This document shows, piece by piece, positions 25,480 to 33,404 of a stretch of 64,000 bases of DNA; the stretch's first letter is position 1; each line of letters starts with the position of its first letter. The DNA is from Rhizobium leguminosarum. GTDB taxonomy: Bacteria > Pseudomonadota > Alphaproteobacteria > Rhizobiales > Rhizobiaceae. The notes beneath the pieces are model-generated. The model had not been told where the DNA came from and did not search any database. It saw only the letters and a list, made by a program, of their open reading frames with translations. The stretch is taken from the NCBI RefSeq assembly GCF_017876795.1, contig NZ_JAGIOR010000001.1:2196501-2260500 (forward strand), given 5' to 3'. The position numbers and the translations under genes were made by a program.

Positions 25480-26249
25480 TTATCCGACAGCGACTGCCGC
25501 CGGATAGACTTCCTTCATGTAGTCGTTCATCAGCGTTTCGGAAATCGTCGACGGCGTGAAGCGATGCGGGCCGATCTCGAAACCGGTGTCACCTCAGCAG
25601 CCGAGCCGGTGAGGAAGCACTCGCTGAAGCCGGGGAACTCTTCCGGCAGGATCGCGCGTTCGATGACCTCGATGCCGCGGCGTTTGGCGAGTTCGATGAC
25701 GGTCTGGCGGGTGATGCCGTTCAAGAAGCAATCCGGGGTCGGCGTGTGAATGACGCCATCCTTGATGAAGAAGATGTTGGCGCCTGTCGCTTCGGCGACC
25801 TGGCCGCGATAATCGAGCATCATCGCATCGGCATAGCCCTTGGCTTCGGCGGCGTGCTTGGAAATGGTGCAGATCATGTAGAGACCGGCAGCCTTGGAGG
25901 CGCAGGGCGCAGTCTTCGGATCGGGACGACGGTATTCGGCGATATCGAGGCGGATGCCCTTCAGCTTCTCGGTCGGATTGAAATAGCTGCCCCATTGCCA
26001 GATGGCGATGGCGACATTGATGCGATTGGCCTGCGCCGAAACGCCCATCATCTCACTGCCGCGCCAGGCGATCGGCCTGACATAGGCATCCTGGAAACCC
26101 TGGCGCTTCAAGAGCTCGACGGTCGCCACGTCGAGTTCCTCGACGGAGTAGGGCACTTTGAAGCCGAGGATCTCGGCGTCCTTCCAGGCGACAAACTCGC
26201 CGTTGAACCATATTTCGCCGTCCAACTGGTCGAACGGAACTGAAGCCAT
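25480..26249 (-). pseudogene. ilvE: Branched-chain aminotransferase remnant: internal deletion plus frameshift
   Basis: A fold-type IV BCAT that exchanges amino groups between Leu/Ile/Val and 2-oxoglutarate. The start MASVPFDQLDGEIWFNGEF (ATG 26249) and the central part, including the PLP Lys in CASKAAGLYM and the GSAAEVTPV loop, are intact. Two lesions are visible. After WKDA the sequence jumps to EILGFKVPYS, skipping about 40 residues present in other IlvE proteins, including the FEG-x-R segment with the conserved Arg. At 25579 one G is missing, so the frame ends at 25530 instead of the native TAA at 25480-25482. Almost certainly inactive unless these are assembly errors. Confidence 0.85.
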
Positions 26250-26432
26250 CCCTAGTCTCCTCCGACGCTTCAAGCGCCATGGCTGTTGATTGTTGTCCCC
26301 ATTACGTTTTATCCACAGACGCAAGGGGAAGTCGCGTATTGCGTCGGAGTGCAGGACGGGCCCTGGTTTCCGGGGAAATGCCGAGGAAATAAAAGTCCGT
26401 GCGGGGCTCTCCCAGAGGTCGGAAAACAAATT

Positions 26433-26453
26433 TATGTCAATAAAACTGACATA
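26433..26453. promoter_or_regulatory. Perfect palindrome between ilvE and marR, candidate MarR operator
   Basis: TATGTCA (26433-26439), ATAAAAC spacer, TGACATA (26447-26453). The size fits a MarR-dimer site. It lies in the divergent region 50 bases upstream of the marR start and ~180 bases upstream of ilvE. Confidence 0.6.
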
Positions 26454-26502
26454 TCTTGGCGGAAGTTTCCCGCGGGGGCGGGAAGAGAAAGGAAATGCCA
26501 GA

Positions 26503-26994
26503 GTGTCACGACAGACCGGCCCGAAAGCAGGCAAGCCAGAGCCGCTGGCCACGCCGATGGAAGATACTGACATCATCGATTTCGAGATTATCGAACAGTT
26601 CTTCTTCGCCTATCGCGACTTCGTTTCCGATCCTGACGCCATCCTCGAAAAGAGCGGCTTCGGCCGGGCCCATCACCGCGTCGTGCATTTCGTCAACCGC
26701 AACCCCGGCATGACGGTTGCCGATCTTCTCGATACGCTGAGGATTACCAAGCAGAGCCTTGCAAGGGTGCTGAAACAGCTGATCGATTCAGGCTATATTC
26801 GCCAGGTGGCAGGCCCCGAGGACCGGCGGCAGCGCAAGCTCTATCCAACGAAATCGGGGCGAGAGCTGGCGCTTGCCCTTGCCGAGCCGCAATCGCGCCG
26901 CATTGAGCGGGCATTCGAAGGGGCTTCTGCGGAGGTGCGGGAGGGCGTAAAAGCTTTCCTCAGGGGCATGCGGGACAGACAGAAGGCGGATTGA
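26503..26994 (+). CDS. MarR-family regulator, PetP-like
   Basis: A 163-residue winged-helix MarR protein: helix-turn-helix as MTVADLLDTLRITKQSLARVLKQLIDSGYI and wing DRRQRKLYPTKSG. The start is taken as GTG 26503 because AAGGA lies about ten bases before it; an ATG at 26434 would add a basic extension that overlaps the palindrome. Its TGA abuts the ATG of the response regulator. A MarR gene directly followed by an OmpR-type regulator is the petP-petR arrangement known from Rhodobacter, where it affects cytochrome bc1 expression; equivalence here is inferred. Confidence 0.82.
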   Translation: MSRQTGPKAGKPEPLATPMEDTDIIDFEIIEQFFFAYRDFVSDPDAILEKSGFGRAHHRVVHFVNRNPGMTVADLLDTLRITKQSLARVLKQLIDSGYIRQVAGPEDRRQRKLYPTKSGRELALALAEPQSRRIERAFEGASAEVREGVKAFLRGMRDRQKAD

Positions 26995-27696
26995 ATGGCG
27001 GTCAAGACAGGTATTTCCGACGATGCGGCGCATCTGCTGGTGGTCGACGACGACTCGCGCATCCGCGCGCTGCTCAATCGTTATCTCGCCGAGAACGGTT
27101 TCCGCGTCACTGTCGCCGCCGACGGCGCCGAGGCGCAGCGCAAGCTCGCGGGTCTCGATTTCGACCTGATCATCATGGATGTGATGATGCCCGGCGAATC
27201 CGGGATCGACGTCACCCGCGGGCTTCGCGCCATCAAGAACGTGCCGATCATCATGCTGACGGCGTTGGCGGAGTCCGGCAACCGTATCGAAGGCCTAGAG
27301 GCGGGCGCCGACGACTATCTTTCCAAGCCCTTCGATCCGCGCGAACTGGTGCTGCGCATCAACAACATCCTTCGTCGCAATGCCGGCGGCGAGGGACCGA
27401 AGATCGAACAGGTGATGTTCGGCCCCTACACCTTCTCGCTGACCCGCAAGGAGCTGAAGAAGGCCAGCGAGGTGATCCGGCTCACCGACCGCGAGCAGGA
27501 AATTATGCTGCTCTTTGCACGGCGCGCCGGTGACACGATCCCCCGCCATGAACTGATCGGCAACGACACCGAGGTCGGCGAGCGCACGATCGACGTGCAG
27601 ATCAACCGGCTGCGGCGTAAGATCGAGGACGATCCGGCCAATCCCGTCTGGCTGCAGACGGTGCGCGGCATCGGATACAGGCTGAGCATCGACTAG
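26995..27696 (+). CDS. OmpR-family response regulator, PetR-like
   Basis: A 233-residue regulator. Receiver domain ~13-125 with the acidic pocket DDD (18-20), phospho-acceptor D62 (IIMDVMMPG), T89 and K111 (SKPFDPREL). The C-terminal winged helix (~140-230) has LTDREQEIMLLFARRAG and the recognition-helix region ERTIDVQINRLRRKIEDDP. The ATG follows the marR stop directly, and the histidine kinase begins 30 bases downstream, so this is a three-gene signalling operon. Confidence 0.93.
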   Translation: MAVKTGISDDAAHLLVVDDDSRIRALLNRYLAENGFRVTVAADGAEAQRKLAGLDFDLIIMDVMMPGESGIDVTRGLRAIKNVPIIMLTALAESGNRIEGLEAGADDYLSKPFDPRELVLRINNILRRNAGGEGPKIEQVMFGPYTFSLTRKELKKASEVIRLTDREQEIMLLFARRAGDTIPRHELIGNDTEVGERTIDVQINRLRRKIEDDPANPVWLQTVRGIGYRLSID

Positions 27697-27726
27697 ATCT
27701 GAGGATAGAGGCCAGGACCGGCGCTA

Positions 27727-29103
27727 ATGGTGACGATCGACAGCTTGCGGCGGGAAGACCGCACTTCTGGGTCGGGCTGGCGCTCGATCGTCCGCTGGCT
27801 GCGCCGGCGGCTGCCAACCGGGCTTTACGCGCGCTCGCTGCTGATCATCATCATTCCGATGGTGCTGTTGCAATCCGTCGTCGCCGCCGTTTTCATGGAG
27901 CGCCACTGGCAGATGGTGACGGAGCGGCTGTCACTTGCCGTCACCCGCGACATCGCCGCGATCATCGAGATCATCGAGACCTACCCGCAGAATTCGGACT
28001 ACAACGAGATCATCCGCATCGCCCGCGACCAGCTCAGCCTGCAGATATCGATCGAGCCGGACGGCGACCTGCCGCCGCCACGCGTCAAGCCGTTCTTCTC
28101 GATCCTCGACGGCATCCTCAGCGACGAGATCACCGACGAGATCCACCGACCTTTCTGGATCGACACGGTCGGCAACTCGAACCTCGTCGAGATCCGCATC
28201 AAGCTCGACAACAAGATCCTCAGGGTGCTGACCAAGCGCAGTCAGACCTATGCCTCGAATACACATATCTTCATCGTCTGGATGGTCGGCACCTCGCTGG
28301 TGCTGATCGGCATCTCAATCCTCTTCCTGCGCGGGCAGATCCGGCCGATCCTGACCTTGGCGCGAGCGGCCGAAAGCTTCGGCAAGGGGCAGAAGCCCGA
28401 TAATTTCTATCCGCGCGGTGCCGACGAGGTCAGGCGCGCCGGCCTTGCGTTCATCCTGATGCGCGAGCGAATCGAACGGCAGATCGAGCAGCGCACCGCG
28501 ATGCTCTCCGGCGTCAGCCATGATCTGCGCACCATCCTCACCCGCTTCAAACTGCAACTGGCGCTCGCCGGCGACAATCCCGACCTGCATGGGCTGAACG
28601 ACGACGTCAACGATATGCAGGCTATGCTGGAGGCCTACACGGCCTTCGCACGCGGCGAGGTCGAAGAGGATGTCGGCGAGCTGAAACTCAGCGAGATTTT
28701 CGCAAAGCTGGAATCCGATTCCGCTCTGCACGGCAAGACATTCAGCTATTCCATAGAAGGCGATGACGACATATCCGTCAGGCCGAACGCTTTCATGCGT
28801 CTCGTCACCAACTTGGCCTCGAATGCGCGCCGTTATGCCGGCAGGCTCGACATTGAGGCCAAGCACAATGCCAAATGGCTGACCGTCATCTTCGACGATG
28901 ACGGACCGGGCATTCCGGAAAAGAACCGCGAGGACGTGTTCAAGCCGTTCTTCCGCCTGGACGCGGCGCGTAACCTCGATGCATCGGGCACCGGCCTCGG
29001 CCTTGCGATCGCCCGCGACATCGCCCGCAGCCACGGCGGCAACGTCACCCTCGCCGACAGCCCGCTCGGTGGACTGAGGGCAACGATCCGCATTCCAGCC
29101 TAA
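27727..29103 (+). CDS. Membrane sensor histidine kinase, EnvZ-like
   Basis: A 458-residue kinase. TM1 at ~37-60, periplasmic domain to ~175, TM2 ~178-200, HAMP (~200-250), HisKA with the phospho-His in GVSHDLRTILTRFKLQLAL (~260), then HATPase with N box NLASNARRYAG, G1 DDGPGIP and G2 GTGLGLAI. It is the partner of the preceding response regulator by operon position. The stimulus cannot be read from the sequence. Its stop overlaps the stop of the convergent HxlR gene. Confidence 0.92.
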   Translation: MVTIDSLRREDRTSGSGWRSIVRWLRRRLPTGLYARSLLIIIIPMVLLQSVVAAVFMERHWQMVTERLSLAVTRDIAAIIEIIETYPQNSDYNEIIRIARDQLSLQISIEPDGDLPPPRVKPFFSILDGILSDEITDEIHRPFWIDTVGNSNLVEIRIKLDNKILRVLTKRSQTYASNTHIFIVWMVGTSLVLIGISILFLRGQIRPILTLARAAESFGKGQKPDNFYPRGADEVRRAGLAFILMRERIERQIEQRTAMLSGVSHDLRTILTRFKLQLALAGDNPDLHGLNDDVNDMQAMLEAYTAFARGEVEEDVGELKLSEIFAKLESDSALHGKTFSYSIEGDDDISVRPNAFMRLVTNLASNARRYAGRLDIEAKHNAKWLTVIFDDDGPGIPEKNREDVFKPFFRLDAARNLDASGTGLGLAIARDIARSHGGNVTLADSPLGGLRATIRIPA

Positions 29104-29492
29104 TCATCGGCAGCATTTAACTTGACGGCTTTGCGCGCGTCGAAATCGTCTAGATGCTGAACGATCCAGCGCCAGAGGGCGGCGACCTGCATGAGGAGGT
29201 CGCGTCCGAGCGGCGTCAACTCATATTCGACGCGCGGCGGCACTTGCGGATAGAGCGTGCGGATGATGAGGCCATCTCTTTCGAGGGTGCGCAGCGTCTG
29301 CGTCAGCACCTTCTGGCTGATGCCCTCGACCCTTTCCATGAGGCGCGAGAAGCGCAGGGGTGCGCCCGCATCGGAGAGCAAGTGCAGAATGCGCAGCGGC
29401 CATTTCGACGCCGCCCGCTCGATCAGTTCGCGGGCGCGCGCATCCTGTTCGTCCGTCATGCTGCTGCAGAAATCGAACATGTCGCTGGGCAA
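29100..29492 (-). CDS. HxlR-family transcriptional regulator
   Basis: A ~130-residue HxlR winged helix: KWPLRILHLLSDAGAPLRFSRLMERVEGISQKVLTQTLRTLERDGLI. TTG 29492 is taken as start because GAGG lies eight bases upstream; ATG 29480 is the alternative, and the longer frame to 29576 would enter the divergent SDR promoter region. The protein has cysteine C35/C36-type residues only near the N-terminus (DFCSS), which may be a redox sensor as in some HxlR members. It is divergent from the SDR gene, the usual target arrangement. Confidence 0.85.
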   Translation of the reverse strand: MPSDMFDFCSSMTDEQDARARELIERAASKWPLRILHLLSDAGAPLRFSRLMERVEGISQKVLTQTLRTLERDGLIIRTLYPQVPPRVEYELTPLGRDLLMQVAALWRWIVQHLDDFDARKAVKLNAADD

Positions 29493-29593
29493 GTCAGTTA
29501 CCTCAAGGTGTGTATAGATCGCCGGGGTACCTTCTTTCGATCGGATACAATTGACCATACATGAGCCGGGAACCAAAGAAGGAAAGGTTTCCG

Positions 29594-30439
29594 ATGTCCA
29601 AGGTCTGGTTGATTACAGGAAGTTCGCGCGGTCTTGGCCGAGCGATGGCGGAGGCGGTTTTGGCCTCCGGCGACAATCTGGTGGCGACGGCGCGCGATCC
29701 GGCCCAACTTGCCGATCTGTCCGAGCGGTATGGCGGCCAGGTGCTGACAGTCGCGCTCGACGTGACCGATGAGACGGCGGCGGCAGCAGCGGTCGAGGCT
29801 GGTGCGAAGCGGTTCGGGCGCATCGACGTGCTTGTCAACAATGCCGGCTACGGCAATGTCTCCTCGATCGAAGATACCAGTCTTGCCGATTTCCGGGCGC
29901 AGATCGAGGCCAATCTGTTCGGCACGATCATCATGACCAAGGCGGTCATCGCCCTGATGCGAGAACAGGGGGCAGGGCATATCATCCAGTTTTCTTCCGT
30001 CGGCGGCCGTATCGGGCCCGCCGGGCGCGGCGCCTATTCGGCGGCGAAATTCGGCGTCGAGGGCTTTTCCGAGGTGTTGTCGAAAGAGGTCGCGCCATTC
30101 GGCATTAGGGTGACGGTGATCGAGCCCGGCGGCTTCAGGACCGATTTCGCCGGCGCCTCGACGGTGCTTGCCGAAGGGCGGCAGGACTATGCGGAGACGG
30201 TCGGCGCTACCGTGCGCTTCCAGCGCGAGTATAATGGCCGCCAACCCGGAGATCCCGCCAAAGCAGCTGCGGTGGTCATCCATATCGCCGGCTTCGACGC
30301 ACCGCCGCTCCGGCTGCTGCTCGGCAGCGATGCTGTCCGCAATGTCGAGAAAGCGGATGCCGCGCGTATCGACGCTGATCGGGAATGGCGCGCGGTCAGC
30401 GTCTCGACCGATTTCGAACCCGATGCCGATATGCTTTGA
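29594..30439 (+). CDS. Short-chain dehydrogenase/reductase
   Basis: A 281-residue classical SDR: cofactor motif TGSSRGLGRAMAE (~8-20), D-V-T at the adenine pocket (DVTDE), NNAG (~86), catalytic Ser in FSSVGGRIG and YxxxK as AYSAAKFG. An acidic residue after strand 2 is absent (TARDP), so NADPH is likely. ATG 29594 has AGGAAAGG upstream. It is probably repressed by the divergent HxlR regulator. The substrate is unknown. Confidence 0.9.
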   Translation: MSKVWLITGSSRGLGRAMAEAVLASGDNLVATARDPAQLADLSERYGGQVLTVALDVTDETAAAAAVEAGAKRFGRIDVLVNNAGYGNVSSIEDTSLADFRAQIEANLFGTIIMTKAVIALMREQGAGHIIQFSSVGGRIGPAGRGAYSAAKFGVEGFSEVLSKEVAPFGIRVTVIEPGGFRTDFAGASTVLAEGRQDYAETVGATVRFQREYNGRQPGDPAKAAAVVIHIAGFDAPPLRLLLGSDAVRNVEKADAARIDADREWRAVSVSTDFEPDADML

Positions 30440-30508
30440 GAAAAATCGGCTGACCGATCGACAAAAGACAGTGCCGCTCGAAAGCGGCGCCTGGCATCAG
30501 CGATGACA

Positions 30509-30611
30509 ATGCATGTCGCCCGGAAGTGTGCAGCGGTTCCGGCATAGCGCATGCACAAAAAGCAAAAGAGCTAAAGCGCGTCGGGTGAATCTAGCTTGAA
30601 GCGACGCGCTT
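30509..30611. repeat. RIME-like element, copy 2
   Basis: It contains ATGCATGTCGCCCGGAAGTGTGCAGCGGTTCC-like sequence from 30509 and then the hairpin AAGCGCGTCG (30574-30583)...CGACGCGCTT (30602-30611). Both modules recur in opposite orientation at 62119-62220. It lies between the SDR and BA14K stops. Confidence 0.72.
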
Positions 30612-30615
30612 GAGA

Positions 30616-31095
30616 TCAGCCGGCGGTGCAGAAGTGGCTGCGGCCGTCACCGCCGATATAGGTGCCGCTGCGCGAATCGAAAGAGCGGTAGCGGTAAGAG
30701 CAGTAACGCTCCCACTGCGGCGACCATGGCTCCACCGACGTGCGGACCGGCGCATAGTATCGCGGCTGCTCGACATATTGCGGCTGTTCGACATATTGCG
30801 GCTGCTCGACATAGACGCGGCGCGGGGCGCGATAGACCGGAGCGGGCTCGTCGTAATCCTGCTGGTAGGCCGGGTCGATGTAGCGGCGCTCTTCGTATGC
30901 AGGACCGTTATTGGCATTGGCGATGGCCGAGCCGACGATCAGGCCGGTCGCGAGACCAAGGGCGCCGCCGACGAGCGCATCATTGCCGTTGTTATGGTGC
31001 CAATGACGGTCGCGGGCCGATGCGTCGCCAATGGCGGAGAGGGTAAGCGCAGCAGCCGTTGCCGTCAGCAGAAGAGTTTTTGCGAGCCTGTTCAT
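30616..31095 (-). CDS. BA14K-family protein with tandem repeat
   Basis: A 159-residue exported protein. Signal peptide ~1-27 (ending DASA), a Gly/Ala hydrophobic segment GGALGLATGLIVGSAIA, a Tyr/Pro-rich linker with three tandem V-E-Q-P-Q/R-Y repeats (an 18-base DNA repeat around 30765-30818), and the BA14K signature W-x-x-YCSYRYRSFD-x-x-SGTYIGGDG at the C-terminus. Brucella BA14K is an immunoreactive protein with lectin-like activity. The start is ATG 31095. The repeat number could vary between strains. Confidence 0.85.
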   Translation of the reverse strand: MNRLAKTLLLTATAAALTLSAIGDASARDRHWHHNNGNDALVGGALGLATGLIVGSAIANANNGPAYEERRYIDPAYQQDYDEPAPVYRAPRRVYVEQPQYVEQPQYVEQPRYYAPVRTSVEPWSPQWERYCSYRYRSFDSRSGTYIGGDGRSHFCTAG

Positions 31096-31191
31096 CAGCG
31101 TAGGTCCTAATCGCGGGAACCGAACGCCGGTTCCTTTCTCGATGATGGCAGTCCTATAGATTGGTGGCTGAACGAAGGCTGAACGACAAAA

Positions 31192-31209
31192 CCCGGCATT
31201 GCTGCCGGG
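31192..31209 (-). terminator. Terminator of the cold-shock gene
   Basis: CCCGGCA (31192-31198) and TGCCGGG (31203-31209) with a 4-base loop. On the minus strand TTTT follows the stem. It is located 33 bases after the csp stop. Confidence 0.75.
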
Positions 31210-31242
31210 CTTCAACTCGAATTCGACAGCCTTGCTAAGGGT

Positions 31243-31458
31243 TCAGCCCGCAATCTGCAGATTGACGGCCTTGGGGCCTTTGCCGCGGCGATCCGGCTCC
31301 GTGTCGAAGCTTACCTTCTGGTTTTCCGTCAGACCGGCCAGCCCGGAGGCTTGAACGGCAGAAATGTGAACGAAGATATCGGCGCCGCCCCGGTCCGGCT
31401 TGATGAAGCCGAAGCCTTTGTCGGTATTGAAGAATTTTACAGTGCCAGTCTCTGCCAT
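31243..31458 (-). CDS. Cold-shock-domain protein (CspA family)
   Basis: A 71-residue single cold-shock domain. RNP1 is KGFGFIKP (~14-21) and RNP2 DIFVHISAV (~28-36), with the aromatic residues for single-stranded nucleic acid stacking in place. It is an RNA chaperone or antiterminator of the CspA class. A strong hairpin terminator follows. The ~220 bases upstream contain hairpins (CCTCC...GGAGG; GCCCG...CGGGC) that could belong to a structured 5'-UTR, as is usual for csp genes. Confidence 0.93.
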   Translation of the reverse strand: MAETGTVKFFNTDKGFGFIKPDRGGADIFVHISAVQASGLAGLTENQKVSFDTEPDRRGKGPKAVNLQIAG

Positions 31459-31945
31459 GCGTCAGGTCCCTTTTCTCTCTGCCCGCCATCCACACGGGCA
31501 GCATCATAGCATTGCCTCCTTGCGGGAGGTGTAGGCAGGCAATTCTTGAAATGTGAGAAAAAGGTCCCCTCTACCTCGGCCTGCTCCAGGCAGGACTTCG
31601 CCCGCCATTTTCGGAACCGGCTGACCGGAATATTAGCGTTCCCGGCGCGCAAATACTTAAGGACTTCCCATGCTCGCAAAATGCCCGAACGCGCTGAGAG
31701 TGCTGCGTTTAAAGGATTTTGGCAAGCAAAAGTTTTTAGCGTGTCGTAGGGAGCGCACCCCTTCGGATATCCAATTTGCGCAAAAACGCAAAATTTTCTT
31801 CGAAGATGGGGGAATGATTAACGTTTTATATCGTCTGCAATATAAGTTCGGAGCAGATTATTCCCAATAATGCAACGTGAACGCGTCTTCGCGTATCCGA
31901 CAAATTTTTCTTCGACGCGTGACTCACCCGTATTTGGGCGCGTGT
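31459..31945. other. Csp leader and intergenic region, no gene seen
   Basis: Almost 490 bases between csp and the EamA gene, both leftward. The part next to csp (31459-31570) has inverted repeats consistent with a structured cold-shock leader, and a TATGAT at about 31504-31509 (minus strand) might be a -10. The rest (31700-31930) is AT-rich with no supportable reading frame. A hidden small RNA is possible but I see no terminator. Confidence 0.4.
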
Positions 31946-32836
31946 TCAGGCGGCTGGCAGGCGTCGCCGGGCAAATCCAGGCACGAGTTCGACCACAAGC
32001 ATAGCGATAAACATCAGCGCGCAACCTGCATAACCGGTCACCGGCATCGTCTCGCCCAGCAGCACGGCTGCGAGCGAGGCGCCGAAGAGCGCTTCGGAGG
32101 AGAGGAAGATCGCGGCCTGCGAGGGTGTGGTGTAACGCTGGGCAATTACCTGCAGCACGAAGGCCAGGCCCGAGGAGAAGATGCCGACATAGACGATCTC
32201 CGGTGCTGCGGCCCGTATCGCGGAGAGGCTGATCGGTTCGACGATTGCGGCAATGGCAAGCGCGCAGACTGCGGTGACGGCGAATTGCGTGGCCGAGAGC
32301 GCGAGCGGCCGTCCCGTTGCAGAAACGGTCGTGCCGGCAAGGGTGATCTGGATTGCCCAGAAGCCGGCGCAGACGACCGTCAGGAGATCGCCTGATGTAA
32401 GGGCCGAGAAGTGACCGCCTGACAGGAGATAGATACCGGTGACAGCCATCAGCGCGCCCGGCCAGATGATCCAATGCGGGGCACGACGCAGGAAGAACAC
32501 GGCGATCAGCGGCACGAAGACGACATAGAGGCCGGTGATGAAGCTCGAATTCGTCACAGTCGTCGTCTGCAGCCCGACCTGCTGCGTGGCTGCGCCGCTG
32601 AAAAGGGCAAGGCCGGTCAGAATATAGAGTTTCGCATGGCGTGCGCTTGTCTTCACCTTGGCGTTGCGCGCTTCGAAAACGACGAAAGGCAGCACGGCCA
32701 GCGTGGCGACGGTGAAACGCAGGGCTATGAACCAGAAGGGGCCGATCGCCTTCATCGCCGTCGATTGCGCGACGAAGCCGCCGCCCCAGATGGCGGCTGC
32801 AAGCAATAGGAGAAGGTTCGCCTGAGCGCGGGTCAT
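31946..32836 (-). CDS. EamA/DMT-family transporter
   Basis: A 296-residue inner-membrane protein with ten predicted helices in two EamA repeats. The first opens with LLLLLAAAIWGGGFVAQS and contains the characteristic ALRF motif; the second ends with FLSSEALFGASLAAVLLGE, the usual P/S-x-x-A-x-x-x-x-E element. Substrates of this superfamily are metabolites or drugs; here unknown. The ATG at 32836 has GAGG before it; upstream extension is a shadow. It is divergent from the DUF3052 gene. Confidence 0.87.
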   Translation of the reverse strand: MTRAQANLLLLLAAAIWGGGFVAQSTAMKAIGPFWFIALRFTVATLAVLPFVVFEARNAKVKTSARHAKLYILTGLALFSGAATQQVGLQTTTVTNSSFITGLYVVFVPLIAVFFLRRAPHWIIWPGALMAVTGIYLLSGGHFSALTSGDLLTVVCAGFWAIQITLAGTTVSATGRPLALSATQFAVTAVCALAIAAIVEPISLSAIRAAAPEIVYVGIFSSGLAFVLQVIAQRYTTPSQAAIFLSSEALFGASLAAVLLGETMPVTGYAGCALMFIAMLVVELVPGFARRRLPAA

Positions 32837-32935
32837 GTCGTCCTCGATGGGGAAGGGATGTGCCCCAGCGGTTAGCAGTTGCGTTTCCTTTCGGCAAGGG
32901 TGAAGACTATGTTGCCGGTGGGCGGAGGTGACAGC

Positions 32936-33400
32936 ATGCAACGCGAAGAAGGCCGGCTGGCCGGCGACATGGCGGGGATGGCAGGCTATTCTGGCACGCC
33001 GCTCGCCAAGAAGCTCGGCCTCGCGCGCGGTCAGGTGGTTGCCCTTCTCGGCGTTCCCGAAACCATTGGCGAGATCCATGGCTTCGACGGCTTTGCCTCG
33101 GTCGCCCTTGCGCTTCCCGAAACGCCTCGGCGAGCGTTTGACTACATGCATCTGTTTACGACCGAGCGAGCGACGCTGGAGGCTCTCGCGTCCGCGCTTT
33201 TTCGTGTTCTGAGACCGGATGGCATCCTCTGGATCTCCTGGCCGAAGAAGAGTTCGCGGGTGCCGACGGATGTCACCGAGGATGTGCTACGAGAGATCCT
33301 GCTGCCGACCGGCCTTGTCGACGTCAAGGTCTGCGCCGTCGATGAGGTCTGGTCCGGACTGAAATTTGTCATCCGCAAGGAGTTACGTGGCGCGTTGTGA
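32936..33400 (+). CDS. DUF3052-family protein
   Basis: A 154-residue protein with all DUF3052 landmarks: GYSGTPLAKKLGL near the N-terminus, GILWISWPKKSSRVPTDVTE in the middle and LVDVKVCAVDEVWSGLKFV at the C-terminus. The function is unknown; the fold looks like a reduced Rossmann-like domain. GGAGGTG five bases before ATG 32936 fixes the start against upstream in-frame codons. It converges closely (4 bases) with the dehydrogenase gene. Confidence 0.85.
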   Translation: MQREEGRLAGDMAGMAGYSGTPLAKKLGLARGQVVALLGVPETIGEIHGFDGFASVALALPETPRRAFDYMHLFTTERATLEALASALFRVLRPDGILWISWPKKSSRVPTDVTEDVLREILLPTGLVDVKVCAVDEVWSGLKFVIRKELRGAL

Positions 33401-33404
33401 TCTT

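Noticed and set aside
30765..30818. Short repeats as a CRISPR-like array
   Set aside because: They are 18-base in-frame repeats inside a coding region without spacers.
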